A stretch of DNA of 64,000 nucleotides from CAZBSE01 sp964494385. GTDB lineage: Bacteria > Actinomycetota > Humimicrobiia > Humimicrobiales > Humimicrobiaceae. Both the position numbers and the translations under genes were made by a program. Location of the stretch: positions 1-64,000 of the forward strand of contig CAZBSE010000005.1 of NCBI GenBank assembly GCA_964494385.1, given 5' to 3'. Under the pieces are notes generated by a model that had not been told where the DNA came from, ran no database searches, and was given only the letters and a program-made list of their open reading frames with translations. This document shows, piece after piece, positions 19,251-28,067 of the stretch; position 1 is the first letter of the stretch; the number at the start of each line of letters is the position of its first letter.

Positions 19251-19471
19251 CTTAAATTTAAAAGAGGGAATATAATTTCTTGAATTTTTTAAAAATTCTT
19301 TTAAGGGTTTGATACAAATCCATATTTTTTATAATTATATACCAAAGAGGATAAAATCGATATAACACATTACAATATTACCATGCCTGTCTGATGAATT
19401 TTTAAATTATTTATTTTTGAGTATAATATATGAAATATATATAAATATGAGTAAATGGTTTATTACCTTCA

Positions 19472-19903
19472 ATGGATCTCTGTAACTTTTACACATTTAG
19501 AAAAGAAAAGGGTTTTACTTTACTTGAGCTGCTGATAGTCATACTCGTTCTGGTGGTATTTGCAGCAATTGCTGTCCCCAGCTATTTATTTATAATTGAC
19601 AGGGCCAGGGAAACGGCCACCGAGACTGAAATGGGCAATATTGCCAAAGCCCTTGAGATATATATTGCAGATAACAATGCCTATCCGGTCTCAGGCGATT
19701 TTCCTGACGTATTGGAAACCAGTGAAATCATGAATGATGTCCCTGAAAATGATAAATGGGAAAATGCTTACCAGTACTCTTCGGCCAGCGGAAGCAGTTA
19801 TGTTCTGGAAAGCTATGGCATAAACGAAGCTGACGGCGGAAGTGATGATATTGTCTTTGTAAACGGGATAATAACCGAAGATGGCGCTTATTCCAATTAT
19901 TAA
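19472..19903 (+). CDS. Type IV pilin/type II secretion GspG-like pseudopilin
   Basis: A 143-residue prepilin. The leader ends in RKEKG and the mature part begins FTLLELLIVILVLVVFA, with the Glu at +5 that type IV pilins need. The following DRARETATETEMGNIAKALEIYIADNNAYP resembles the GspG helix. No assembly genes (pilB, pilC, pilD) are nearby, so it depends on a machine encoded elsewhere. No Shine-Dalgarno sequence is present. Confidence 0.85.
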   Translation: MDLCNFYTFRKEKGFTLLELLIVILVLVVFAAIAVPSYLFIIDRARETATETEMGNIAKALEIYIADNNAYPVSGDFPDVLETSEIMNDVPENDKWENAYQYSSASGSSYVLESYGINEADGGSDDIVFVNGIITEDGAYSNY

Positions 19904-19987
19904 AATTCCTGTGATCTCACCATAAAAATATATCTATCGGCTTGTTTAAAAAGTATATCCGTAAGGCAGAAAAAATTAAAGTTAATT

Positions 19988-21079
19988 TTAACTTCCAGCT
20001 CTTTTTATTTTCTTTACAACAGCATCTGCAAATTCACTGGTACCCACAGCTGTGGGGTCATTCCTATTGGGCTTTAAATCATAAGTCACATATTTGCCTT
20101 CCCTGATATTTTCGGCAATGGCGCGTTCCAATATGCCGGCACATTCCTGTTCCTCTATATATTTGAGCATTAAAACCGCCGAAAGCATCATAGCAGTCGG
20201 ATTTACTTTATTTAAACCTTTGTATTTAGGGGCACTGCCATGTGTTGGTTCAAACAATGCAATATCCTTACCGATATTTCCACCAGGCGCGACACCCAAC
20301 CCTCCGACCAGTCCTGCAGCAAGGTCAGAAATTATATCCCCGTACAGGTTGGGCAGAACCAGTACATCATAAAGTTGAGGTTTCTGCACCAGCTGCATAC
20401 ACATATTATCCACAATCCTGTCTTCCGATTCTATATCATCATATTCTGATGCAACCTTCTTGAATACTTCCAGAAAAATGCCGTCAGAGTATTTCATTAT
20501 ATTTGCCTTATGCACTCCGGTGACCTTCTTCCGGTTATTTTTTCTGGCATATTCAAATGCAAATCTGATTATATTTTCAGAAGCTGAAGCAGAAATCGGT
20601 TTGATGCTTATTCCACTGTCACCTCTGATGCCGGCAGCTTTTTTTTCTTTAATGAAATTTATAAGTTCCTTTGTCTCACTGTTCCCTTTTTTAAACTCTA
20701 TACCGGCATAAAGATCCTCGGTATTCTCTCTTATCACTACCAGATCTATATTGTCATATATACTCTTGACTCCCGGATAGCTTTTACAGGGCCTAACGCA
20801 TGCATACAGATTGAACAGCTTCCGCATTGCCACATTCACGCTTCTAAACCCTGTTCCCACCGGAGTTGTTATTGGACCTTTTATACCTACTTTATTTTTC
20901 TTAAGTGAATCAATGACTTTTCGGGGCAGTACAGTTCCTTCTTTCTGGTAAACTTCGGCTCCTGCATTTACCACGTCCCATTCGATATCTACCCCAGTGG
21001 CCTCTACCACTTTAACCATAGCTTCTGTTATTTCCGGCCCTATGCCGTCACCCGGTATTAAAGTTATAATATATTTCAT
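19988..21079 (-). CDS. Isocitrate dehydrogenase-type beta-decarboxylating dehydrogenase
   Basis: A 363-residue member of the isocitrate/isopropylmalate dehydrogenase family. The substrate loop reads TGFRSVNVAMRK: Ser and Asn occupy the positions of E. coli IDH Ser113 and Asn115, which bind the isocitrate gamma-carboxylate, and differ from isopropylmalate dehydrogenase. The cofactor region HGSAPKYKGLNKVNP and TYD keep the Lys, Tyr, Val and Tyr that contact the NADP 2'-phosphate in E. coli IDH; the fifth, Arg395, is Pro. I therefore favour NADP-linked isocitrate dehydrogenase. It overlaps the LeuD-like gene by four bases and ends a five-gene operon. Homoisocitrate dehydrogenase remains possible. 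Confidence 0.82.
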   Translation of the reverse strand: MKYIITLIPGDGIGPEITEAMVKVVEATGVDIEWDVVNAGAEVYQKEGTVLPRKVIDSLKKNKVGIKGPITTPVGTGFRSVNVAMRKLFNLYACVRPCKSYPGVKSIYDNIDLVVIRENTEDLYAGIEFKKGNSETKELINFIKEKKAAGIRGDSGISIKPISASASENIIRFAFEYARKNNRKKVTGVHKANIMKYSDGIFLEVFKKVASEYDDIESEDRIVDNMCMQLVQKPQLYDVLVLPNLYGDIISDLAAGLVGGLGVAPGGNIGKDIALFEPTHGSAPKYKGLNKVNPTAMMLSAVLMLKYIEEQECAGILERAIAENIREGKYVTYDLKPNRNDPTAVGTSEFADAVVKKIKRAGS

Positions 21080-21597
21080 AGTTTAAAGCCTTTGTTTTTG
21101 GTAATATGGCCGGCCAGGCCCCCATCGTCCAATATCTTTATCATTATCCCCGGAAGAGGATTGAACTTTAATTCCAGATTGCCGGTCTTATTGCTGATTA
21201 TTCCCTTTTTTAAATCTATCTCCAGTACATCTCCGCTTTCAATTTTATCGGTATTACAGACCAGTGCAGGCAGCCCTATATTAATGCAGTTTCGAAAAAA
21301 TATTCTGGCAAAGGATTTGGCCAGAACCGCTCCCACACCGGCAATTTTCATCACTGCCGGTGCATGCTCCCTGCTTGAGCCAAGCCCGAAATTCATGCCG
21401 CCTACGACAAAATCACCCGGCTTTACCTTCTTTGCAAAATCAGGATCGGCGTCTTCCAGCACATGCTCCGCCAGCCGGGGTAGATTGGAACGAAGGTGGA
21501 ACAACCTTCCCGGAGCAATTAAATCAGTCGAGATATCGTCGCCAAATTTAAAACTTTTCCCAATTAGAATTTTGGAATTTTTCTTTTTGCCGGACAT
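21076..21597 (-). CDS. Aconitase/isopropylmalate isomerase small subunit (LeuD/HacB type)
   Basis: A 173-residue swivel domain with the diagnostic GLGSSREHAP motif near residue 70 and SFARIFFRN downstream. The substrate loop after DISTDLIAPGR reads LFHLRSN. An Arg at this place is found in homoaconitase-type small subunits, whereas isopropylmalate isomerases usually carry a hydrophobic residue, so a tricarboxylic substrate is favoured. It sits between the large subunit and the dehydrogenase with one- and four-base overlaps. Confidence 0.8.
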   Translation of the reverse strand: MSGKKKNSKILIGKSFKFGDDISTDLIAPGRLFHLRSNLPRLAEHVLEDADPDFAKKVKPGDFVVGGMNFGLGSSREHAPAVMKIAGVGAVLAKSFARIFFRNCINIGLPALVCNTDKIESGDVLEIDLKKGIISNKTGNLELKFNPLPGIMIKILDDGGLAGHITKNKGFKL

Positions 21598-22865
21598 TAT
21601 CCCAGAACCTCCCTTGGATCCGCAATATAACCTTTAACAGCACTCCATGCAGCAGTAGCAGGAGATGAAAGATAAATAAACGAGTCAGGATTTCCCATTC
21701 TTCCCTTAAAATTCCTGTTCTGGGTTGAAAGGCACACTTCCCCGTCACCAAGTACGCCCTGGTGCACACCAACACATGGACCGCAGCCTGGCGGCTGTAT
21801 CACTGCCCCGCTGTCTACAAGCGTTTTTAAGACCCCCTTCTCCATAGCTTCAAGGTACGTGTCTCTGGAAGATGGGACCACAATTAGCCTGACTCCGCCG
21901 GCTACTTTCCTGTCTTTAAGAATATCTGCCGCAATCTTTAAATCGCTGAACCGGCCATTGGTGCATGTCCCTATAAATACCTGGTCCACCATAATTTTTT
22001 CCAGGCTGCTTACGGGCAGAGCATTATCTACGGTATGGGGCTGTGAAACCATGGGTTCGATAACTGAACAGTCAATGTCTATGATTTTTTCATATTTTGC
22101 CCCCCTATCCGCAGTTATCTCCCTGAAACAATCAATCCTTCCCTGATCTTCCAGATACTTTTTTGTAATCTCATCAGAAGGGAAAATACCTGTTTTTGCC
22201 CCTGCCTCTACTGCCATATTTGAAATAGTGAATCTGTCATCTATACCCATCCTGGCTCCTACTTCGCCCCCGAATTCCAGAGCCCTGTAAGTCGCTCCGT
22301 CAGAAGTAATTTTTTCAATTAAATAAATAATTAAATCCTTTGCAAATACTCCTTTGTTAATCTTTCTATTGAAATTAATTTTAATGGTATGAGGAACCAT
22401 GAGCCAGGTTTTGGCCAGCGCATAGCCCACTGCAATATCCGTGGAACCCATACCGGTAGCAAATGCTCCCAGCGCACCTGAAGTGCAGGTATGAGAATCC
22501 GCTCCTATTACTATATCTCCAGGGCAGGTATATGATTCTACAAGAACCTGATGGCATACCCCCTCACCGATATCGTATATTACCGCTCCCGTCCGGGATG
22601 CAAAATCTCTTAGAACGATATGGGAGTTTGAGAGCTCCTTCCTGGGACTGGGTGCCGAATGGTCGATGAAAAAAAATGATTTTTCAGGTTTCTTTACCTC
22701 TCTAAAACCCATCTTTTTTACCTGGCTTACTGCAAGAGGGCCGGTCCCGTCCTGTGACATTACCACATCCACATCCACGACCGCAAAGTCTCCGGCTTTC
22801 AGTTCCCTGCCCGCATGTTCACTTATAATCTTCTCGGAAATTGTTTTTCCCAAAAAATCCCTCAT
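21597..22865 (-). CDS. Aconitase/isopropylmalate isomerase large subunit (LeuC/HacA type)
   Basis: A 422-residue protein of the short archaeal-type LeuC group. [4Fe-4S] ligand Cys are in IGTCTNGR and PPGCGPCVGVH, and the substrate motif GADSHTCTSGALGAFATGMGS is conserved. With the next gene it forms a heterodimeric hydro-lyase. The operon, in particular the isocitrate-type dehydrogenase, suggests citrate to isocitrate rather than isopropylmalate isomerisation, but the family is catalytically versatile and leucine or homocitrate roles cannot be excluded. Confidence 0.85.
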   Translation of the reverse strand: MRDFLGKTISEKIISEHAGRELKAGDFAVVDVDVVMSQDGTGPLAVSQVKKMGFREVKKPEKSFFFIDHSAPSPRKELSNSHIVLRDFASRTGAVIYDIGEGVCHQVLVESYTCPGDIVIGADSHTCTSGALGAFATGMGSTDIAVGYALAKTWLMVPHTIKINFNRKINKGVFAKDLIIYLIEKITSDGATYRALEFGGEVGARMGIDDRFTISNMAVEAGAKTGIFPSDEITKKYLEDQGRIDCFREITADRGAKYEKIIDIDCSVIEPMVSQPHTVDNALPVSSLEKIMVDQVFIGTCTNGRFSDLKIAADILKDRKVAGGVRLIVVPSSRDTYLEAMEKGVLKTLVDSGAVIQPPGCGPCVGVHQGVLGDGEVCLSTQNRNFKGRMGNPDSFIYLSSPATAAWSAVKGYIADPREVLG

Positions 22866-24016
22866 TCCTGCTTTTTCTTCTTTTTAGCATATTCATTGTA
22901 GATATACATAAGCTCTTTATCAAAAAGAGGCCTCTTAAGGTCTATTGACATACTCCTGGCAAGCCCAAGTATATCGTTGGCCTGCTTATCAGTAAGCTCT
23001 ATGTCAAACTCTTTGAATTTATGAAGGATGGTATGTGAACCTGAATGCTTGCCTACAACCAGCTGCCTGGTAAGTCCCACCTCACTAGGTTTGAACACTT
23101 CGTAATTCTTCGGATTTTTAATGACTCCGTCTGCATGTATACCGGATTCATGGGCAAACACATTAGTTCCTACAATTGCTTTCCATACCGGTATTGCCCT
23201 GGCCGAGGATCTGGCAACATATTCGGCAATTTCCCTGAATTTTGATGTTTTTATTCCCAGTTCTATATTCTCCAGATATTTCAGAGCCATTATAATTTCT
23301 TCCATGGCCGCATTTCCTGTCCCTTCTCCCAGACCGCCCACACTGGCTACCAGGCTGTAGGCACCGCCTCTTATTGCCGCTATTCCATTAGCGGTTGCCA
23401 TTCCAAAATCATTATGGTTATAGACTTCCAGAGGAAAATTCATGGCATTCGATATGGTATTGATATATAAAAAGGTCCTGAACGGGTCAAATTTACTTAC
23501 CGTGTCACAGATCCTGAACCTGTAGGCACCTTTTTTTCTGGCAATGGAAATTAACTTTAATAGAAACTCGAGATCGGCACGGGTGGCGTCTTCCGCACTT
23601 ACAATAAAGTTAAGATTGTTCTGCTTGGCAGTTCTTATGGCTTCCCTTAATTTATTTATGACCCATGTCCTGTTTTTCTTATATTTTTCTTTAATATGTA
23701 TATCGGAAGCGGAAATATTTATAACTACATTTTTAACCCCGCACTGTACCGCATATTCTATATCTTCCGGTTCAGCCTCACAATAAGCAAAAATTTTACA
23801 GTTTAATTTTTCATCTGCGATTTTCTTAATAATTTCTCTCTCAATTGCTCCCAGCGAAGGGGTGCCTACCTCGACCTCGGGAATTCCTATTTCATCCAGC
23901 ATATTGGCTATTCTGATTTTTTCATGTTTTGAAAAGACCACACCTGCCGTCTGCTCGCCGTTTCTTAAGGTAGTATCTATAATATTTACATATCTTTTAC
24001 TTTTTGCTTCTGTCAC
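22862..24016 (-). CDS. Homocitrate/Re-citrate synthase-like paralogue with degenerate barrel site
   Basis: I place the start at the GTG at 24016 (AAGGGGG upstream), giving 384 residues; a longer reading would overlap the upstream gene by 100 bases. The TIM barrel is family-typical, but the metal-binding Asp of LRDGEQ is Asn (DTTLRNGEQ), the first His of the HxHND motif is Tyr (VYNHND), and the Arg of GERxGN is Gly (GEGTGN). By contrast the lid motif VFAHESGIH and the GKHSG segment are intact. It probably does not bind the catalytic metal normally. Together with its intact-barrel neighbour it may form a composite active site. LeuA-type enzymes place the lid His of one subunit over the partner's barrel. 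Confidence 0.85.
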   Translation of the reverse strand: MTEAKSKRYVNIIDTTLRNGEQTAGVVFSKHEKIRIANMLDEIGIPEVEVGTPSLGAIEREIIKKIADEKLNCKIFAYCEAEPEDIEYAVQCGVKNVVINISASDIHIKEKYKKNRTWVINKLREAIRTAKQNNLNFIVSAEDATRADLEFLLKLISIARKKGAYRFRICDTVSKFDPFRTFLYINTISNAMNFPLEVYNHNDFGMATANGIAAIRGGAYSLVASVGGLGEGTGNAAMEEIIMALKYLENIELGIKTSKFREIAEYVARSSARAIPVWKAIVGTNVFAHESGIHADGVIKNPKNYEVFKPSEVGLTRQLVVGKHSGSHTILHKFKEFDIELTDKQANDILGLARSMSIDLKRPLFDKELMYIYNEYAKKKKKQE

Positions 24017-25238
24017 TTTTAGCCCCCTTCTTGCCTGATTTACTCCTGGTTGACCGGCTCTTATAGGATTTATAGGTATCGATAATCTCACTGTCAAAAA
24101 GAGCCCTTTTAAGGGATACGGTCTTATCCCTTATTATTTCAGCTAATTCTTCGGCCTCATTTTCACTTATCTTGAAGCCCAGAGTATTGAGCTTATAGAT
24201 TATGGTATTTACTCCCGAATATTTGCCAAGTATTACTTTTTTATCCAGACCCACATCCCGCTCATTAAACAACCCATACGTTTTTGTATCCGACAGCACG
24301 CCGGAAAATCTACTCTCACTTTCATAAACAAATAATTTTCCTCCTACTATCGGCTTCCAGGAGGGAATGATCCTGTTTGAGGCCTTGGCTACATACTCGG
24401 ATATTGACCTGAAAAGAGTGGTATTGAATCCCAGGTCCACTCCCTCGATATATTTTAGGGCCATAATCAATTCTTCAAATGCGGCATTTCCCGCTCTCTC
24501 ACCCAATCCGTTTATGGTAGTATTTACATAAGTTGCTCCTGCCTTAATTCCTGCTATGGCGTTGGCTATAGCCATTCCAAAATCGTTATGGGTATGCATT
24601 TCGATATCTATTCCGATTATATCTATAATATTTTTAACTCTTATAAAAGTCTCAAACGGGTCAAGTATGCCCAGGGTATCGCAATATCTTAGTCTGTCCG
24701 CACCCGCATCTCTTGCCGTTCTTGCAAACTGCAGAAGAAATTCCATATCGGATCTTGAAGCATCTTCTGCATTTACCGATACATACAGGTTAAATCCCTT
24801 GGCATAATCCACACTGGTCTTAACGCTTTCCAGTACCCATTCTCTGCTCTTCATAAGTTTATGTTCAATATGTATATCGGAAGAAGATAATGAAATAGCC
24901 ACGGCATCGACTCCGCATTCGATGGAGGCATCAATATCGGATTTTACCGCCCTGTTCCAGCCCAGCACGCTGCAGTTGAGTCCAAGTGCAGCAATCCTCT
25001 TTATCGCTTCTTTTTCGTCCCCTCCCATGGTGGGTATTCCTGCTTCTATCTGGTGCACCCCTACCTTATCCAGCATTTTAGCAATGGATACTTTCTCGTC
25101 ATTTGCAAATACGACTCCCGCGGTCTGTTCTCCGTCACGTAAAGTCGTGTCGTCAATCTTTATATTTTTATGGTCGATTTCTGTTCCTGCTTTTTGCGAA
25201 AATTCTGTTAGTATATCTATTTCTCTCACACTTATCAC
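23997..25238 (-). CDS. Homocitrate/Re-citrate synthase-like paralogue with degenerate lid
   Basis: A 413-residue first gene of the operon. The barrel is intact: DTTLRDGEQTAGVVF, metal motif MHTHNDFG, and GLGERAGN. The TAG after GEQ is typical of homocitrate and Re-citrate synthases rather than isopropylmalate synthase. In the linker domain, however, the conserved HESGIH is replaced by YESESR and KHSG by KYSG. The C-terminus is a Lys/Ser/Arg-rich tail of about 20 residues whose coding end overlaps the next gene by 20 bases. Predicted role: condensing acetyl-CoA with oxaloacetate or 2-oxoglutarate, acting with the second paralogue. Confidence 0.85.
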   Translation of the reverse strand: MISVREIDILTEFSQKAGTEIDHKNIKIDDTTLRDGEQTAGVVFANDEKVSIAKMLDKVGVHQIEAGIPTMGGDEKEAIKRIAALGLNCSVLGWNRAVKSDIDASIECGVDAVAISLSSSDIHIEHKLMKSREWVLESVKTSVDYAKGFNLYVSVNAEDASRSDMEFLLQFARTARDAGADRLRYCDTLGILDPFETFIRVKNIIDIIGIDIEMHTHNDFGMAIANAIAGIKAGATYVNTTINGLGERAGNAAFEELIMALKYIEGVDLGFNTTLFRSISEYVAKASNRIIPSWKPIVGGKLFVYESESRFSGVLSDTKTYGLFNERDVGLDKKVILGKYSGVNTIIYKLNTLGFKISENEAEELAEIIRDKTVSLKRALFDSEIIDTYKSYKSRSTRSKSGKKGAKSDRSKK

Positions 25239-25657
25239 TCCTTAAAACTAATAAATCCTTGCTTATATCTATAAAAATGGATAAGAAATCATTGTTTTTA
25301 AAAAATTTTGCTATAATTATAACATTTCTTAAAAAATATAACATTTATAATAAATTTTTCAATTTTTTTAAAAATTTTACATTTTTTTAGGTAAAACCGG
25401 TTCAAGTTATATAAATTTATTTAGTTTCAAAAAAGAAATATAATGATATTAGCAGAATATAGGCTGAAATTCAGATAAAAAATACTTTTATCCTAAGTTA
25501 AATCTTTGCCATGTTTTCTTCAGGTTTTCCTTTTCTTTTATGGGACATACTGTTTATAATTGGCTGATAGAGATTAAAAAAGCTGGTTTCGTTAGGCCAA
25601 TCGCTTAAAAATTTGCCTGGTGCAACATTAAACCATGGTCAGCAGATTTAATTTCAG
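25239..25657. other. 419-base AT-rich intergenic region
   Basis: This is the divergent promoter region between the citrate/homocitrate synthase operon (minus) and the symporter gene (plus). TATAAT-like boxes occur on the minus strand near 25310-25320 and on the plus strand near 25438. I saw no T-box, leader peptide or attenuator hairpin and no coding sequence. Confidence 0.4.
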
Positions 25658-26572
25658 ATGCTAATAATAAAAATTTTAAAAAATAGAAATTTTATTTTTA
25701 TTTTAGCCTTCGTCCTTGGGCTGTCCATTGGAAATATGGTCGGCTGGGCAAAGCATCTGACCCTGCCTGCCCTGGCCATAGTTATGACCGTATCAATGAC
25801 CGAGATTTCCTTAAAGTCGTTTCTGCCGCTTAAGAGCCTGCTGAAACCTGTACTTCTTGCCATACTTTTAAATTATTTTGCTTTTGCGGCGGTCATGCTT
25901 ACAATGGCCTGGTTTATCATCCCTCAAAAAGAGATATGGATCGGATTTGTTATCATAGCCTTTGCCCCTCCGGGAGTGGCGATCCCTCCATTTACAGCCA
26001 TATTAGGAGGAGACATAAAATTTTCCCTTATGGGAATAGTCGGGACATACATAGCGGCGCTTATCATATTACCGCTGGCCGGGTTGATTTTTGTGGGCCG
26101 GAGCTTTATTCAGCCCTTGAATTTAATTATTGTGTTTACCGAACTTATAATAATCCCCATTATAATATCTCAGATATTCATAAAAACGAAGATTGATAAA
26201 TATATACTTAAGTTCAGGGGACCTATTGTAAACTGGGGCCTTTTTGTGATCATTTTTACAATCATAGGACTTAACAGGAGCGTTTTCTTTAATGACCCCA
26301 AAACACTGGGTAAAATCTCCCTGATCTGTGCCGTTACCATTTTCGGCCTTGGCCTGCTGTATGAATTTATAACCAAAAAATTAAAAATCAGCCGCAGTAT
26401 ATCCAGCTGTATAGTCCTCCTAGGAACCATAAAAAACGGCGGCTTTGCCGCTGCAACTTCCCTGACACTGTTCGGGGGCAGAGCGTCACTTCCCAGCGCT
26501 GTAGCAAGCGTGTTCCTGATTATCTTCCTGCTTTATCTGAGCTTCCGTGCCAGAAAAACCAGCTCTTCTTAA
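25658..26572 (+). CDS. Bile acid:sodium symporter-family membrane protein
   Basis: A 304-residue integral membrane protein with about ten hydrophobic segments. The segment AFAPPGVAIPPFTAILGGD near residue 105 resembles the crossover motif of the SBF/BASS superfamily, and the second-half counterpart GTIKNGGFAAA is near 255. It probably moves an organic anion or related solute with sodium. It runs divergently from the synthase operon and its stop overlaps the acr3 stop by four bases on the opposite strand. Acr3 belongs to the same superfamily. Confidence 0.72.
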   Translation: MLIIKILKNRNFIFILAFVLGLSIGNMVGWAKHLTLPALAIVMTVSMTEISLKSFLPLKSLLKPVLLAILLNYFAFAAVMLTMAWFIIPQKEIWIGFVIIAFAPPGVAIPPFTAILGGDIKFSLMGIVGTYIAALIILPLAGLIFVGRSFIQPLNLIIVFTELIIIPIIISQIFIKTKIDKYILKFRGPIVNWGLFVIIFTIIGLNRSVFFNDPKTLGKISLICAVTIFGLGLLYEFITKKLKISRSISSCIVLLGTIKNGGFAAATSLTLFGGRASLPSAVASVFLIIFLLYLSFRARKTSSS

Positions 26573-27663
26573 GATAGTTGTTTTGATCCCTCTGGAAACC
26601 AGTTCCTGGTATTATTAGCTATTCTTACCAGAGTCAACATTACAGGAACCTCCACCAGAACACCTACTACTGTAGCCAGAGTAGCTCCCGAGTTAAGACC
26701 AAATAATGAGATTGCCACTGCAACTGCCAGCTCAAAAAAATTACTGGCCCCAATCATCGCTCCCGGAGCAGCGATATTATGAGGTAATTTCCATATCCTT
26801 GCCCAACCATAAGCTATTAAAAATATAAGGAAGGTCTGAATTATAAGCGGTACGGCAATCAGCACAATGTGGAAAGGATTGGTTAAAATTATTTCTCCCT
26901 GGAACGCAAAGATGATAACCAGGGTCAGAAGCAGGCCCGTGGTTGTTACCTTATCAAATTTTTTTAAAAATACATTTTCAAAATAAGCAGTTCCTTTTTT
27001 CTTAATAATCAAAAATCTGGTAATATAACCAGCTGAAAATGGGATGACCACAAATAGCAGCACCGATAACAATAAGGTGCTATAGGGAACAATCACCCTG
27101 CTCACACCCAGAAGAAGAACAACAATAGGGGTAAAAGCAAAAAGTATTATTAAATCATTTACTGCTACCTGTACCAGTGTGTAAGCAGGATCTCCATCGG
27201 ATAGATAGCTCCATACAAATACCATGGCAGTGCAGGGAGCGGCTCCCAGAAGTATCGCACCGGCAAGATATTCAGTAGAAAGAGCCTGCGGTATGAATTT
27301 CGCAAAAACAATCTTTAAGAAAAAAAATGCAATTGCATACATGGTAAAAGGCTTTATCAGCCAGTTAGTTACTGTGGTTACTGTAAGTCCCTTTGGTTTT
27401 TTTACAGCGTTTACGATACTGGTAAAATCAATCTTTAACATCATGGGATAAATCATAAGCCAGATCAATATGGCCACTGGTATGGATACATGAGCATATT
27501 CGAATCTACTTAAAGTAGCTGGAAATGCAGGAAAAAATCTTCCTATTGCTATACCAACAATAATACACAGAATCACCCATACCGAAAGATATTTATTAAA
27601 GAAATCCAGTCTTTTTGCTTTTGTTGATTTTTCACTGTCTCTTACCATTTTATTTTCCTTCAT
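26569..27663 (-). CDS. acr3: Arsenite efflux permease, Acr3 family
   Basis: A 364-residue protein with ten membrane segments. The motif GAAPCTAMVFVWSYLSDGDP near residue 140 holds the conserved Cys of Acr3, and the ASNFFELAVAVAISLFG segment near 308 is the second signature. It exports As(III) using the proton motive force. It is downstream of arsR, the ArsP-like permease and a small thioredoxin on the same strand, after a 141-base spacer. A second ATG at the sixth codon with AAGGA upstream could be the true start. Confidence 0.92.
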   Translation of the reverse strand: MKENKMVRDSEKSTKAKRLDFFNKYLSVWVILCIIVGIAIGRFFPAFPATLSRFEYAHVSIPVAILIWLMIYPMMLKIDFTSIVNAVKKPKGLTVTTVTNWLIKPFTMYAIAFFFLKIVFAKFIPQALSTEYLAGAILLGAAPCTAMVFVWSYLSDGDPAYTLVQVAVNDLIILFAFTPIVVLLLGVSRVIVPYSTLLLSVLLFVVIPFSAGYITRFLIIKKKGTAYFENVFLKKFDKVTTTGLLLTLVIIFAFQGEIILTNPFHIVLIAVPLIIQTFLIFLIAYGWARIWKLPHNIAAPGAMIGASNFFELAVAVAISLFGLNSGATLATVVGVLVEVPVMLTLVRIANNTRNWFPEGSKQLS

Positions 27664-27804
27664 TATAAAAACTTCTAATTATTTCTTTATATTTTTAAAT
27701 AAACATAATAGCATTTCATTAAAATCAATCATTTATCACTTTTTAAACTAAGGCAGTTAAGATTTAAGGTTAGAGCTAAATTGCCTAGCAGTTTATGAAG
27801 TAAA

Positions 27805-28035
27805 TTATTTTAATATTTCCTCTATCTCTTCAACAGAAGGTATCTTCCCTGTAAACTTGACCTCTCCGTTCACTGCCAGTGCCGGGGTTGCTATTACTCC
27901 GAAATCAATTATTTGATTTATATCAGTGATTTTCTCAATATCGGCATCAATTCCCAGGCTGTCTACTGCCTTTATGGCATTGGCCTCAGTCTGTTTGCAT
28001 TTGGAACATCCGGTACCCAAAATTTGAATTTTCAT
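27805..28035 (-). CDS. Small thioredoxin-like redox-active disulfide protein
   Basis: A 76-residue glutaredoxin/thioredoxin-fold protein with the active site GTGCSKCKQTE near residue 8 and the cis-Pro segment VIATPALAVNG near 50. It matches the small redox-active disulfide family often found next to ArsP-like permeases and ArsR. It lies 32 bases after the permease gene on the same strand and may reduce pentavalent or methylated arsenic or deliver trivalent arsenic to the permease. Confidence 0.87.
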   Translation of the reverse strand: MKIQILGTGCSKCKQTEANAIKAVDSLGIDADIEKITDINQIIDFGVIATPALAVNGEVKFTGKIPSVEEIEEILK

Positions 28036-28067
28036 CTTCTAATCTCCTCTTTAAAATCATTTCTGTC

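Noticed and set aside
22862..24097. Longer form of the second synthase starting at ATG 24097
   Set aside because: It would overlap the first synthase by 100 bases and add a stretch without homology; the GTG at 24016 has a better ribosome binding site.
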